Source of the DNA: Oscillospiraceae bacterium
Lineage (GTDB): Bacteria; Bacillota; Clostridia; Oscillospirales; Oscillospiraceae
Direction of reading: 5' to 3'
Length of the DNA: 49,724 nt
Assembly (NCBI GenBank): GCA_017506735.1
Contig: JAFVMW010000024.1
Location: 1-49,724 of the forward strand
Shown here: one piece after another, positions 25,778 through 33,930 of the stretch
Position numbering within the stretch: position 1 is the first letter of the stretch
Layout of the letters: every line of letters begins with the position of its first letter
Made by a program: the position numbers and the translations under genes
Notes under the pieces: model-generated
Databases searched by the model: none
The model's input: only the letters and a program-made list of their open reading frames with translations
Told to the model about the DNA's origin: nothing

Positions 25778-25797
25778 TGGAAAATGGACATTTTCCA
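25778..25797. promoter_or_regulatory. Operator palindrome at start of the Fe-S operon
   Basis: TGGAAAATG, 2-bp spacer, CATTTTCCA: perfect 9-bp arms placed 5 bp downstream of the -10 box, so it covers the expected transcription start. A bound repressor there would block initiation. The binding protein is unknown. Confidence 0.65.
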
Positions 25798-25802
25798 GAA
25801 TC

Positions 25803-25832
25803 ATTATACAATAATGCCCGGGGAAATGTCAA
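25803..25832 (-). promoter_or_regulatory. Consensus sigma-A promoter of the Fe-S operon
   Basis: Reverse strand: TTGACA (25827-25832), 18 bp, TATAAT (25803-25808). Both boxes are perfect. Confidence 0.85.
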
Positions 25833-25878
25833 TTGATTCCATATAAAAATATCGGTATCTGTCCGGCAGAAAGATTGT

Positions 25879-27069
25879 TTATTTTATATCTTCCGGAATG
25901 ATTCCTGCGGCGATTTTGAACTCCAGAATCCGCAGGACGGTTTCGTTCAGCTCCTGCTCGTCCAGTTCTCCTTCTGCCAGAGCGTCAATGACCGCCTGGA
26001 AGGCCTCCTCCAGATCTTCCGGCATCAGCAGCAGGTCGCAGCCGGCCGCCAGGGCCTTCACCGCCGCCTCTCCGGGGGAATAGCTGTCGGTGATGGCACC
26101 CATTTGCAGGGAGTCGGTGATGACCAGACCCTGAAAGCCCAGCTCGCCCTTCAGAATGTCCGTGACCAGAAGCCGGGACATGGTGGCCGGGGTCCGGTCG
26201 CCGGTGAGGTCGGGGACGGCGATGTGGCCCACCATGACCATGTCCTCCGGCCCTGCCCCGGCGAAGGGGAGCCATTCGCAGGCTCTGAGCTGGTCGGCGG
26301 TTTTCCAGTTCACCGCCAGTCTGGAATGGCTGTCCTCGGAGGTGTCGCCGTGGCCGGGAAAATGCTTGTAGGTGGGGATGATACCCCGTTCCCGAAGGCC
26401 CCGGGCCGCTGCCTGTACCATCTGCGCCGCCTGTTCCGGGTCAGAGGAAAAGGCACGGGCGCCGATGACCTGGTTCCGGGGGTTGGTAGCCACGTCCGCC
26501 ACCGGGGCGAAATCCAGATTGAAGCCGTGCCGCCGCAGGTAGGAGCCGATGGTGCTGCCCATTTCATGGGCCTTGGCAGGATCGCCGGTGTCTCCCACCG
26601 CCCGGGCGCTTTCGTACCGGGGCAGATTAAACCGGCTGTGATTGGCAAGCCGGGCCACCCGGCCGCCCTCCTCGTCCACGGACAGGAACATGGGAATCCT
26701 TCCTGCCTGGGCAAAGGCGGCGTTCAGGGTCTGAAGCTGCTCAGAATCCACAATATTCCCGGCGAACAGAATGATGCCGCCCACGGGATAGGTCCGCAGC
26801 CCCTGTTCCAGTTCCCCGGAAAAGGCCGTAACAGTCCCCTGCTCCGGCGCCAGGGCCTCGGGATTCACCACAAAAAGCTGGCCCACCTTCTCCCGGAGGG
26901 TCATGCCTGCCAGAATGGATTCCGCCAGGGTTGGGGGCGGAGTGGTTTCCGGAGGCTGGGTGGGAAGGCTGGTGGGTTCCGGAGGACAGGTGGTTTCCGC
27001 CGGAGGGCTTCCGGCGCAGCCCGTCAGCACCAGAGCAAGGCACAGCAGGGCCGCAATCAGCCTGCTCAT
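25879..27069 (-). CDS. nagZ: GH3 beta-N-acetylhexosaminidase lipoprotein (NagZ-type)
   Basis: MSRLIAALLCLALVLTGCAG is a lipoprotein signal with lipobox LTGC, followed by a Pro/Thr/Glu-rich linker to about residue 50. The GH3 barrel shows LFVVNPEAL, FLSVDEEGGRVARL, KHFPGHGDTSEDSH (the conserved catalytic loop) and LVITDSLQMGAI with the nucleophile Asp. It should release GlcNAc from peptidoglycan fragments outside the cell. It overlaps rpe by 4 bp (ATGA) and is co-transcribed after it. Length is 396 aa. Confidence 0.92.
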   Translation of the reverse strand: MSRLIAALLCLALVLTGCAGSPPAETTCPPEPTSLPTQPPETTPPPTLAESILAGMTLREKVGQLFVVNPEALAPEQGTVTAFSGELEQGLRTYPVGGIILFAGNIVDSEQLQTLNAAFAQAGRIPMFLSVDEEGGRVARLANHSRFNLPRYESARAVGDTGDPAKAHEMGSTIGSYLRRHGFNLDFAPVADVATNPRNQVIGARAFSSDPEQAAQMVQAAARGLRERGIIPTYKHFPGHGDTSEDSHSRLAVNWKTADQLRACEWLPFAGAGPEDMVMVGHIAVPDLTGDRTPATMSRLLVTDILKGELGFQGLVITDSLQMGAITDSYSPGEAAVKALAAGCDLLLMPEDLEEAFQAVIDALAEGELDEQELNETVLRILEFKIAAGIIPEDIK

Positions 27070-27719
27070 TCTGCCTGGAGCTGGCGGACGAAGCCGGGCT
27101 TGTCCGCGGCCTTGAAGTAGGCAGAGCCGGAAACCAGCACCTGGGCACCGGCTTCCTTGCAGACGGGAGCGGTGTTCAGATCCACGCCGCCGTCCACCTC
27201 AATGAGGCAGTCGGGGTTGATGTCCTGCATCCACTCTTTCAGCTGGCTAACCTTGGGCATCATGTCCGCCATAAAGCTCTGGCCGCCGAAGCCGGGCTCC
27301 ACGGTCATTACCAGAATCATGTCGCACTTTTCCAGGTAGGGAATGGCGGCCTCCACGGGGGTTCTGGGCTTCAGCACGATGCCGGTCTTCGCGCCCATGG
27401 CGTGAATCTTGTCCAGGGCCTCCAGGGTGTTCTGGGGCTGATCGGCCTCCACATGGATGGTCACATAGTCCGCGCCGGCCTTCACGAAGTCCTCCACATA
27501 CCGCACAGGGCGGTCGATCATCAGATGCACATCCAGCACCAGGTCGGTGCATTTGCGCAGAGCCGCCACCACGGGGATGCCGATGGTGATGTTGGGCACA
27601 AAGATGCCGTCCATCACGTCCACATGGGCCCAAGGCGCGCCGGTCTCCTTCAGGAGCTTCATATCCCGCTCCAGATTTACAAAATCCGCCGACAAAATGG
27701 ACGGAGAAATAATAGCCAT
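27066..27719 (-). CDS. rpe: Ribulose-phosphate 3-epimerase
   Basis: It interconverts ribulose-5-P and xylulose-5-P in the pentose phosphate pathway. ATG at 27719 has AGGAGG 7 nt upstream; a longer frame from 27788 is not credible. Seen: ISPSILSADF, HVDVMDGIFVPNITIG with a metal His and Asp, DVHLMI with the metal His, MTVEPGFGGQSF, and EVDGGVDLNTAP with the second catalytic Asp. Length 217 aa is normal. Its promoter is at 27760-27788. Confidence 0.97.
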   Translation of the reverse strand: MAIISPSILSADFVNLERDMKLLKETGAPWAHVDVMDGIFVPNITIGIPVVAALRKCTDLVLDVHLMIDRPVRYVEDFVKAGADYVTIHVEADQPQNTLEALDKIHAMGAKTGIVLKPRTPVEAAIPYLEKCDMILVMTVEPGFGGQSFMADMMPKVSQLKEWMQDINPDCLIEVDGGVDLNTAPVCKEAGAQVLVSGSAYFKAADKPGFVRQLQAE

Positions 27720-27759
27720 AACAGTTACCTCCTGTTTTTTCCATGGTTTTCCACATAAC

Positions 27760-27788
27760 ACTATAGCATAGCTTGCCGAAAAAAGCAA
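27760..27788 (-). promoter_or_regulatory. Sigma-A promoter of rpe-nagZ
   Basis: Reverse strand: TTGCTT (27783-27788), 17 bp, TATAGT (27760-27765). Confidence 0.7.
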
Positions 27789-27863
27789 TTATTACCCACT
27801 TGTCAGATAGAATGCTTCCCTGTATAATGTTACCATTCACATTGGAGTTTATCGGGTTCAAAG

Positions 27864-28072
27864 CCTCCCCTCAAGGGGAGGTGTCCAGTGTGCACACTGG
27901 GCGGAGGGGTGAAAGCCCACGGGACGGAAATGGTGCATAATTGCCACCTTCCACCCCTCAGTCCGCTTTGCGGCCAGTTGCCTGCGGGCAACCCTGTCGC
28001 GGCTCTGACAGCCCACAGGGCTGTCATTCACTACCGCGACTGCGCTTCGCTTACCCCTCAAGGGGAGCCTTT
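27864..28072. repeat. Interspersed repeat family 2, copy A (long form)
   Basis: Left end CTCCCCTCAAGGGGAG, then CAGTGTGCACACTGGGCGGA and GGGGTGAAAG; right end ACCCCTCAAGGGGAGCC. The inside carries an extra segment (GCCTGCGGGCAACCCTGTCG region) that the copies at 28976 and 41886 lack. The 27789-28130 gap otherwise holds only the promoters of its flanking genes. Confidence 0.85.
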
Positions 28073-28130
28073 GGCTCGCCAAACTCCAATTTGACCGTAT
28101 CCAACCAAACCGAAAGGAGATTCCAAACTT

Positions 28131-28922
28131 ATGGAAAAAATCATTGCATTTCTGACCAGTCTGACGCTGGAAACCATCATTCCGGTGATCATCACCGCTC
28201 TGGTGGGTGTTGTGATCATCCGGGCCATTCTGAAGCTGGTGGACAGAACCCTGAGCCGCTCCAAGCTGGACCGGGCCGCCACCGGTCTGCTGAAGTCCCT
28301 GGCAAAGGTAGTGCTGTATGTTCTGCTGGCGCTGATGGTGGCTGACCGGATGGGCGTGGATGTCACCGGCGTGGTGGCTCTGGCTTCCGTGGCTTCCCTG
28401 GCGGTGTCCCTTGCCCTGCAGGACGCCCTGTCCAATGTCATCGGCGGCTTTACCCTGCTGACGAACAAGCCCTTCAAGGCAGGCGACTATGTGGAGATCG
28501 CTGGTCAGGGCGGCACGGTGCAGTCCATCGACATTGCCTACACCAAGCTGTCCACCCCGGACAACAAGCTGATCTTCCTGCCCAACGCCTCTGTTGTGGC
28601 TTCCCAGATCGTCAACTACTCCACCGCCGTCAACCGCCGGGTGGACATCACCGTCACCGCTTCCTACGATGCCCCCATCGAAACCGTGAAGCAGGCCCTG
28701 CTCCGGGCCGCTGATCAGCCCCAGGTACTGGCCGATCCTGCCCCCTTCGCCGGTGTGACCAATTACGGCGACAGCGCCATCGAGTATGTACTCCGGTTCT
28801 GGGTCGGCAATGCTGACTATTGGGACGCAAAGTTCGCCGCCACCGAGGCCATCAGCCGGGAGTTCGCCGCCTCCGGCGTGGAGATGACCTTCCCCCACCT
28901 GAACGTACATCTGGACAAATAA
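28131..28922 (+). CDS. Small-conductance mechanosensitive channel (MscS)
   Basis: A 263-aa MscS-type channel that opens under membrane tension to release solutes. Three membrane helices are seen: IIPVIITALVGVVIIRAILK, VVLYVLLALMVADRMGVDVT and the pore helix ASVASLAVSLALQDALSNVI, followed by GGFTLLTNKPFKAGDYVEIA and the beta domain with NKLIFLPNASVVASQIVNYS. The Gly/Ala-rich pore helix is typical. AAAGGAGA lies before the ATG. It stands alone. Confidence 0.95.
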   Translation: MEKIIAFLTSLTLETIIPVIITALVGVVIIRAILKLVDRTLSRSKLDRAATGLLKSLAKVVLYVLLALMVADRMGVDVTGVVALASVASLAVSLALQDALSNVIGGFTLLTNKPFKAGDYVEIAGQGGTVQSIDIAYTKLSTPDNKLIFLPNASVVASQIVNYSTAVNRRVDITVTASYDAPIETVKQALLRAADQPQVLADPAPFAGVTNYGDSAIEYVLRFWVGNADYWDAKFAATEAISREFAASGVEMTFPHLNVHLDK

Positions 28923-28925
28923 CGC

Positions 28926-28959
28926 GAAAAACCGGACAGCCCGAGGGTTGTCCGGTTTT
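28926..28959 (+). terminator. Terminator of the MscS gene
   Basis: AAAAACCGGACA and TTGTCCGGTTTT form the stem, loop about 9 nt. Confidence 0.88.
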
Positions 28960-28975
28960 GTTTGCTGGCGAATAA

Positions 28976-29109
28976 GCCTCCCCTCAAGGGGAGGTGCCCA
29001 GTGCGCACACTGGGCGGAGGGGTGAAAAGCTCTGTCTTACACAGCACTAATTCCATCGCTTTCACCCCTCAGTCAGCTTCGCTGACAGCTCCCCTCTAAG
29101 GGGAGCCTT
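28976..29109. repeat. Interspersed repeat family 2, copy B
   Basis: GCCTCCCCTCAAGGGGAGGT, CAGTGCGCACACTGGGCGGA, then TCACCCCTCAGTCAGCTTCG and a right end CTCCCCTCTAAGGGGAGCC. It lies between the converging MscS and clpB genes. Confidence 0.88.
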
Positions 29110-29115
29110 TGTCAT

Positions 29116-31704
29116 TTAGCGAATCACCAGCTCCCCGTTTTCCGCATCCACGGTCAGCTTTGCGCCGGGGAGAACTTTGCCTGCCAGAAGCATTCTGGAC
29201 AGCCTGGTTTCCACGGTATGCCGCAGGTAGCGGCGCAGGGGCCGGGCGCCGTAGGCAGGGTCATAGCTTTCCCGGACGATCAGCTCCTTTGCCTGTTCCG
29301 TCAGAGAAAGCTCCAGTTCCTGCTCTGCAAGGCGGCGGTTCAGCTGCCGGATCTGCAAATCGATGATGGACTTCACATTCTCCCGGGTCAGAGGCTTGTA
29401 GAACACGATCTCGTCCAGCCGGTTCAGGAATTCGGGGCGGAAGGACCGGCGGAGCAGGGCGTTCACCGCGTCCTTTGCTTCGGGACGGATGTTTCCTTCG
29501 CCGTCCATGCCCTCCAGCAGATACTCGCTGCCCAGATTGGAGGTCAGGATGATAACCGTATTCTTGAAATCCACGGTGCGGCCCTGGGAGTCGGTGATCC
29601 GTCCGTCATCCAGCACCTGCAAAAGGATGTTGAACACATCGGGATGGGCCTTCTCCACCTCGTCGAAGAGCACCACGGAGTAGGGTCTGCGGCGGACGGC
29701 TTCTGTCAGCTGGCCACCCTCCTCGTAGCCCACATAGCCGGGAGGCGCGCCGATGAGCCGGGACACGGCGAATTTCTCCATATACTCGGACATATCGATG
29801 CGAACCATGTTCTGCTCGTCATCAAACAGGGCTTCGGCCAGGGTCTTTGCAAGCTCCGTCTTGCCCACGCCGGTGGGGCCCAGGAACAGGAAGGAGCCGA
29901 TGGGATGGTTGGGGTCTGCGATGCCTGCGCGGCTGCGCTGGATGGCTTCCGTAACGGCATTCACCGCCTCGGACTGGCCGATGACCCGGCCGTGGAGGAT
30001 CTCATCCAGCTTCAGCAGCTTCTCCCGTTCTCCCTGGACCAGCCGGGACACGGGGATGCCGGTCCAGCGCTCCACGATTTTCGCGATCTCCTCTTCCGTG
30101 ACCCGGTCCCGGAGAATGCTGTTTTCCCCGGACTGGGCGGCCTGCTCGGCGGCCTTGATCCGGTTCTGGAGAGCCGGCAGGCGGCCGTATTTCAGCTCGG
30201 CGGCCTTTTCCAGATCATACCGCTGTTCCGCGTCCTCGATCTGGTGGTGCAGCTCCTCCAGCTCCTGGCGGAGGGTCTGGACATCCTCCAGGGCCTTCTT
30301 TTCATTCTCCCACTGGGCGGTCATGGCCTTGCAGATTTCCCGGCGCTCTGCCAGCTCCTTCTGAAGCTCGGCAAGTCTTGCTTTGGAGCGGTCGTCCTCC
30401 TCCTTTTTCAGGGCGGCTTCCTCGATCTCCAGCTGGATGATCTGCCGCTGGACCCGGTCCAGCTCCGTGGGGGAGGAATCCATCTCTGTGCGGATCTGGG
30501 CGCAGGCCTCGTCCACCAGGTCGATGGCCTTGTCCGGCAGGAACCGGTCGGTGATATAGCGGTTCGAAAGGGTTGCCGCCGCCAGAATGGCGGAATCCGC
30601 GATTTTCACCCCGTGGAACACCTCATACCGCTCCTTCAGGCCGCGGAGGATGGACACCGTGTCCTCCACTGTAGGTTCTTCCACCAGCACGCTCTGGAAC
30701 CGGCGTTCCAGGGCGGCATCCTTCTCAATATACTGGCGGTACTCGTCCAGGGTGGTGGCGCCGATGCAGTGGAGCTCGCCCCGGGCCAGCATGGGCTTTA
30801 GCAGGTTGCCCGCGTCCATGGCACCGTCGGTTTTTCCGGCGCCCACGATGGTGTGAAGCTCGTCGATGAACAGGATGATCCTGCCCTCGGACTCCTTCAC
30901 CTCGGTGAGCACCGCCTTCAGGCGCTCCTCGAATTCGCCCCGGTATTTGGCACCGGCGATCAGCGCGCCCATGTCCAGAGAGAACACGGTCTTGTCCCGG
31001 AGGCTCTGGGGAACGTCCTTTTTGACGATCCGCTGGGCAAGGCCCTCGGCGATGGCGGTTTTGCCCACGCCGGGTTCACCGATGAGGACCGGATTGTTCT
31101 TGGTTTTCCGGGAGAGAATCCGGATCACGTTGCGGATTTCCTCATCCCGGCCGATGACCGGGTCCATCTTCTGATCCCTGGCCCGTTTGACCAGGTCTGT
31201 GCCGTATTTTGCCAGGGCTTCGTAGGTGCCTTCCGGGTTATCGGTGGTGACTCTCTGGCTGCCCCGGATGGACTGGAGGGCCTTCAGAGCGTTCTCCTTC
31301 GTGATCCGGTAGGTGGAGAACAGGTTCGCCACAGCACCCTTGGCGGCATCCATCAGGCCCAGCAGCAGATGTTCCACGGAAACATATTCGTCGTGCATGG
31401 CCTTTGCCTGGGCTTCGGCGGCGGAGAAGGCGGAATCCAGGTCGGCGGAAATATAGAAGCTGTCTGCCGCCCGGGAGCCGGTGACGCCGGGAAGCCGGGT
31501 CAGCTCTGCGTTGGCGGCGGCCTGGAGGCTCTCCACCGTCACATCCATCTTCCGCAGAAGCTGGGGTGCCAGGCCCTGGTCCTGGGACAGCAGAGCGCAG
31601 AGCAGATGGAGCTGCTCCATCATCTGGTGGTGGTGATCCCGGGCGATGGTCTGGGCCAGCTGGACGGCTTCCATGCTTTTCTGGGTATAGTTGTTGAAAT
31701 TCAT
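29116..31704 (-). CDS. clpB: ATP-dependent disaggregase ClpB
   Basis: AAA+ chaperone that works with DnaK to pull proteins out of aggregates. The 862-aa chain has the Clp N domain (1-145), first AAA+ module with GEPGVGKT (209-216) and the Walker B DEL of [13 protein letters not shown], the ClpB-specific coiled middle domain (about 400-530, [20 protein letters not shown]), and second AAA+ with [19 protein letters not shown] and [14 protein letters not shown]. No ClpP-binding tripeptide loop stands out. It is under a perfect CIRCE operator, so repression by HrcA is expected. GGAG precedes the ATG. Confidence 0.98.
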   Translation of the reverse strand: MNFNNYTQKSMEAVQLAQTIARDHHHQMMEQLHLLCALLSQDQGLAPQLLRKMDVTVESLQAAANAELTRLPGVTGSRAADSFYISADLDSAFSAAEAQAKAMHDEYVSVEHLLLGLMDAAKGAVANLFSTYRITKENALKALQSIRGSQRVTTDNPEGTYEALAKYGTDLVKRARDQKMDPVIGRDEEIRNVIRILSRKTKNNPVLIGEPGVGKTAIAEGLAQRIVKKDVPQSLRDKTVFSLDMGALIAGAKYRGEFEERLKAVLTEVKESEGRIILFIDELHTIVGAGKTDGAMDAGNLLKPMLARGELHCIGATTLDEYRQYIEKDAALERRFQSVLVEEPTVEDTVSILRGLKERYEVFHGVKIADSAILAAATLSNRYITDRFLPDKAIDLVDEACAQIRTEMDSSPTELDRVQRQIIQLEIEEAALKKEEDDRSKARLAELQKELAERREICKAMTAQWENEKKALEDVQTLRQELEELHHQIEDAEQRYDLEKAAELKYGRLPALQNRIKAAEQAAQSGENSILRDRVTEEEIAKIVERWTGIPVSRLVQGEREKLLKLDEILHGRVIGQSEAVNAVTEAIQRSRAGIADPNHPIGSFLFLGPTGVGKTELAKTLAEALFDDEQNMVRIDMSEYMEKFAVSRLIGAPPGYVGYEEGGQLTEAVRRRPYSVVLFDEVEKAHPDVFNILLQVLDDGRITDSQGRTVDFKNTVIILTSNLGSEYLLEGMDGEGNIRPEAKDAVNALLRRSFRPEFLNRLDEIVFYKPLTRENVKSIIDLQIRQLNRRLAEQELELSLTEQAKELIVRESYDPAYGARPLRRYLRHTVETRLSRMLLAGKVLPGAKLTVDAENGELVIR

Positions 31705-31731
31705 GTGCGTACTCCTTTCACGCGTCTGTTT

Positions 31732-31758
31732 TTAGCACTCTAGCATTGAGAGTGCTAA
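31732..31758. promoter_or_regulatory. CIRCE operator (HrcA site) of clpB
   Basis: TTAGCACTC, 9-bp spacer, GAGTGCTAA: a perfect consensus CIRCE, located just downstream of the -10 of the clpB promoter. Established knowledge: HrcA binds CIRCE and represses heat-shock genes. Confidence 0.97.
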
Positions 31759-31771
31759 TTCTCTTGTCTTC

Positions 31772-31799
31772 AATATACCCCCTTTTCCGGAAAAGTCAA
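31772..31799 (-). promoter_or_regulatory. Sigma-A promoter of clpB
   Basis: Reverse strand: TTGACT (31794-31799), 16 bp, TATATT (31772-31777). Confidence 0.75.
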
Positions 31800-31907
31800 G
31801 GCACATCGGAAAAATTCACAAATCGGTTACAAGTCTTTTGACGTGCTTCATACATTCTTAACAAAAGCCCCCTTTATTGATTCACACTTTTCTGTTATAA
31901 TATACAC

Positions 31908-31994
31908 AAATAATCTTACTTTTCATTTTCCTACCTCTCTTTTCTTTCCACAGCTCCGGAGCCGACTGGTCATCGGCTCCGGAAAACTTTTTTT
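31908..31994 (+). ncRNA. Candidate small RNA between clpB and the HD gene
   Basis: A TATAAT at 31896-31901 is followed by about 50 nt of unstructured C/U-rich sequence (CCTACCTCTCTTTTCTTTCC) and then a 10-bp hairpin, CCGGAGCCGA/TCGGCTCCGG (31956-31982), with a T-run (CTTTTTTT). There is no ORF. The HD gene has its own promoter further on at 32003. The -35 is weak (TTTATT with 17 bp, or TTGATT with only 13 bp), so transcription is not certain. Confidence 0.35.
31956..31994 (+). terminator. Intrinsic terminator of the candidate small RNA
   Basis: CCGGAGCCGA, 7-nt loop, TCGGCTCCGG, AAAACTTTTTTT. No annotated gene on this strand ends before it. Confidence 0.75.
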
Positions 31995-32002
31995 CCGTCG
32001 GG

Positions 32003-32031
32003 TTGTAGACCGGCCCGGACTGTGGTATGCT
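32003..32031 (+). promoter_or_regulatory. Sigma-A promoter of the HD-domain gene
   Basis: TTGTAG (32003-32008), 17 bp, TATGCT (32026-32031). Confidence 0.6.
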
Positions 32032-32057
32032 ATACAAAAACATCGGAGGTTTTTGCC

Positions 32058-32624
32058 ATGACACCCAAAGAACTGCTCTCTGTGATGACCGTTGCCGAAC
32101 GGCTGAAATGCGCCACCCGACACTGCTATACCTCCACCGGGCGGCAGGAAAGCGTGGCAGAGCATTCCTGGCGCATCGCCCTGATGGGAATGCTGCTCAC
32201 CCCCGAATTCCCGGAGCTGGACATGAACCGGGTGATCAGGATGTGCCTGATTCACGATCTGGGAGAAGCCTTCACCGGGGACATCCCCACCTTCGTCAAG
32301 ACCCAGGCCGACGCGGACCATGAGGACCGGCTGTTTTCCGGCTGGGTGGCCACCCTGCCCGGAGAAACAAAGGAAGAATTCACCGCCCTGCTGGAGGAAA
32401 TGGAAGCCCTCCGGACCCCGGAGGCCAAGCTCTACAAATGCCTGGACAAGCTGGAAGCCCTGATCTCCCACAACGAGTCGGACATCTCCACCTGGCTGCC
32501 TCTGGAATACGACCTGCAGTTCACCTACGGGAAGGAAAACGTGAAAGCATTTCCCTATATGGAAGAACTCCGGCAGGAAATCGATGACTGGAGCCGCCGG
32601 AAAATCGAAGAAAGCCGGAAATAA
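32058..32624 (+). CDS. HD-domain hydrolase (YfbR-like 5'-nucleotidase)
   Basis: A 188-aa protein with the HD metal site: ESVAEHSWRIA (H36), LIHDLGEAFTGDIPT (H66, D67) and a later Asp in KCLDKLEALI. The short size and the EHSW...HDLGE spacing match the YfbR/HD phosphohydrolases that act on nucleoside monophosphates. ATG 32058 has GGAGG 9 nt upstream; the in-frame start at 32022 overlaps the -10 box. The natural substrate cannot be told. Confidence 0.85.
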   Translation: MTPKELLSVMTVAERLKCATRHCYTSTGRQESVAEHSWRIALMGMLLTPEFPELDMNRVIRMCLIHDLGEAFTGDIPTFVKTQADADHEDRLFSGWVATLPGETKEEFTALLEEMEALRTPEAKLYKCLDKLEALISHNESDISTWLPLEYDLQFTYGKENVKAFPYMEELRQEIDDWSRRKIEESRK

Positions 32625-32657
32625 GGCCGAAAATTCGGTCATTTCCGAAAATTACTC

Positions 32658-32686
32658 TTGCTATCCCGGTTTTTTTGTGCTATAGT
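32658..32686 (+). promoter_or_regulatory. Sigma-A promoter of secG
   Basis: TTGCTA (32658-32663), 17 bp, TATAGT (32681-32686). Confidence 0.7.
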
Positions 32687-32732
32687 AAATGGGCTTATGT
32701 AATTCATTTCCCCCGGAGGGAGGTAAACTGTT

Positions 32733-32960
32733 ATGGAAATCGTTCTGACCATCCTGGAGGTCATCGCCAGCATCGCTCTGATCGCTGTGGTTCTGCTGCA
32801 GTCCGGTAAGGAAGCCGGTCTGTCCGGCGCTCTGGCCGGCAGCAACGCCGAGACCTATCTGAACAAGAGCGGCAAGAGCCTGGACAAGGTTCTGGCTACC
32901 TCTACCAAGTGGATCGCTGCCGCATGGCTGCTGCTGACTCTGTCTCTGAGCCTGTTCTGA
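32733..32960 (+). CDS. secG: Preprotein translocase subunit SecG
   Basis: A 75-aa protein with two membrane helices (IVLTILEVIASIALIAVVLL and STKWIAAAWLLLTLSLSLF). The loop between them holds LLQSGKEAGLSGALAGSNAE, the typical SecG motif. It helps the SecYE channel move proteins. GGAGGGAGG lies before the ATG. The usual downstream neighbours rnr and smpB are not here. Confidence 0.95.
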   Translation: MEIVLTILEVIASIALIAVVLLQSGKEAGLSGALAGSNAETYLNKSGKSLDKVLATSTKWIAAAWLLLTLSLSLF

Positions 32961-32981
32961 TCCCAATCAAACAACGAAATG

Positions 32982-33013
32982 CGCCCTTCCGGCTATGCCG
33001 GAAGGGCGTTTTT
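32982..33013 (+). terminator. Terminator of secG
   Basis: CGCCCTTCCGGC, 3-nt loop, GCCGGAAGGGCG, then TTTTT. Confidence 0.9.
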
Positions 33014-33020
33014 CCATATC

Positions 33021-33770
33021 TTACTGATTTTTGTAGGGAGGATCTGCCGGGTAGATGCTCTGGAGCTTCTGCATGGTGCGGCTCACCGCGTCCCGGGAGT
33101 TGCGCCAGTCGGCGGAGGCGTTCCGGTAGTCGAATTTCTCAATGAACCAGTCCAGATCCCCCTTCACCCGGGCCAGATTCTCACGCATGAGCCGGAACAC
33201 CGTATCGTAGAACCACTCACGCTGGGCGTTGGGCAGTTGCTCCGGAGCGGCCTTCAGCAAAGCCTCAAAATGGCCCAGGCAGAAGCCCTTGGAGGAAGCC
33301 ACCTTGTCCCGGAATTCCTGCTCCTTCACCAGGGTGAAGAAGGTGGCAATATAGCGCTCCATGTTGTAGTCAATCTTGGCGCAGAGGTAGCAGGTTCCGG
33401 TGCGGCGGCTCAGCCAGTCGGCCAGGGAGTCAGGGGCGTCGGACTTTTTGCGGAACAGGCTCCGCTTGGCAGGCAGCTCGTAATGGTCCATCTGCTTGTC
33501 CAGCTCCTCCAGGAAGATGTTCAGCCAGGTCTGCATCATCAGGGCGCTGCCCAGGGAGTTGCCGTAGTCGTACATCTTCTTCATATGCTCGCCGCAGAAG
33601 CCCTGGCGGTCCGTTTCTCCCCGGACATCCGGCTCCATATAGCTGGCTCCCGGGCCCAGGGCGTAACGGATGGCGCTCTGCTCTGCCTTGCGGCGGAGCT
33701 GGCAGAAGGGGCATTCGTCCCCGGATTCAAAGGCTTCGTTTACCGGGACGGTATGGATCTGTTCTTTCAT
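33021..33770 (-). CDS. DUF6062-like cysteine-rich protein
   Basis: A 249-aa soluble protein that resembles a Clostridia family of unknown function (DUF6062). It has CPFCQLRRKAEQSAIRYALG near the N-terminus, GFCGEHMKKMYDYGNSLG, a second CYLCAKIDYNMERYIATFF and KGFCLGHFEALL. The repeated CxxC plus CxxH pairs suggest two zinc sites in a duplicated helical fold. ATG at 33770 has AGGAG upstream and its own promoter (33803-33831). It lies opposite secG, with a terminator between. Confidence 0.8.
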   Translation of the reverse strand: MKEQIHTVPVNEAFESGDECPFCQLRRKAEQSAIRYALGPGASYMEPDVRGETDRQGFCGEHMKKMYDYGNSLGSALMMQTWLNIFLEELDKQMDHYELPAKRSLFRKKSDAPDSLADWLSRRTGTCYLCAKIDYNMERYIATFFTLVKEQEFRDKVASSKGFCLGHFEALLKAAPEQLPNAQREWFYDTVFRLMRENLARVKGDLDWFIEKFDYRNASADWRNSRDAVSRTMQKLQSIYPADPPYKNQ

Positions 33771-33802
33771 GGCTGACACGCTCCTTTTGGTCGGTTTCTG
33801 CC

Positions 33803-33831
33803 AGTATACCACAGTTTCTCCCCGGGGGCAA
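33803..33831 (-). promoter_or_regulatory. Sigma-A promoter of the DUF6062 gene
   Basis: Reverse strand: TTGCCC (33826-33831), 17 bp, TATACT (33803-33808). Confidence 0.65.
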
Positions 33832-33930
33832 CGGTGCTGTCAGAATTTGGCGTATTCCCCAAAAGGCGGTTTTGTGGTATGATAACCGGGCCTTGGCGCA
33901 AAATTCCCAACGAAAACGAGGTAAAATACC

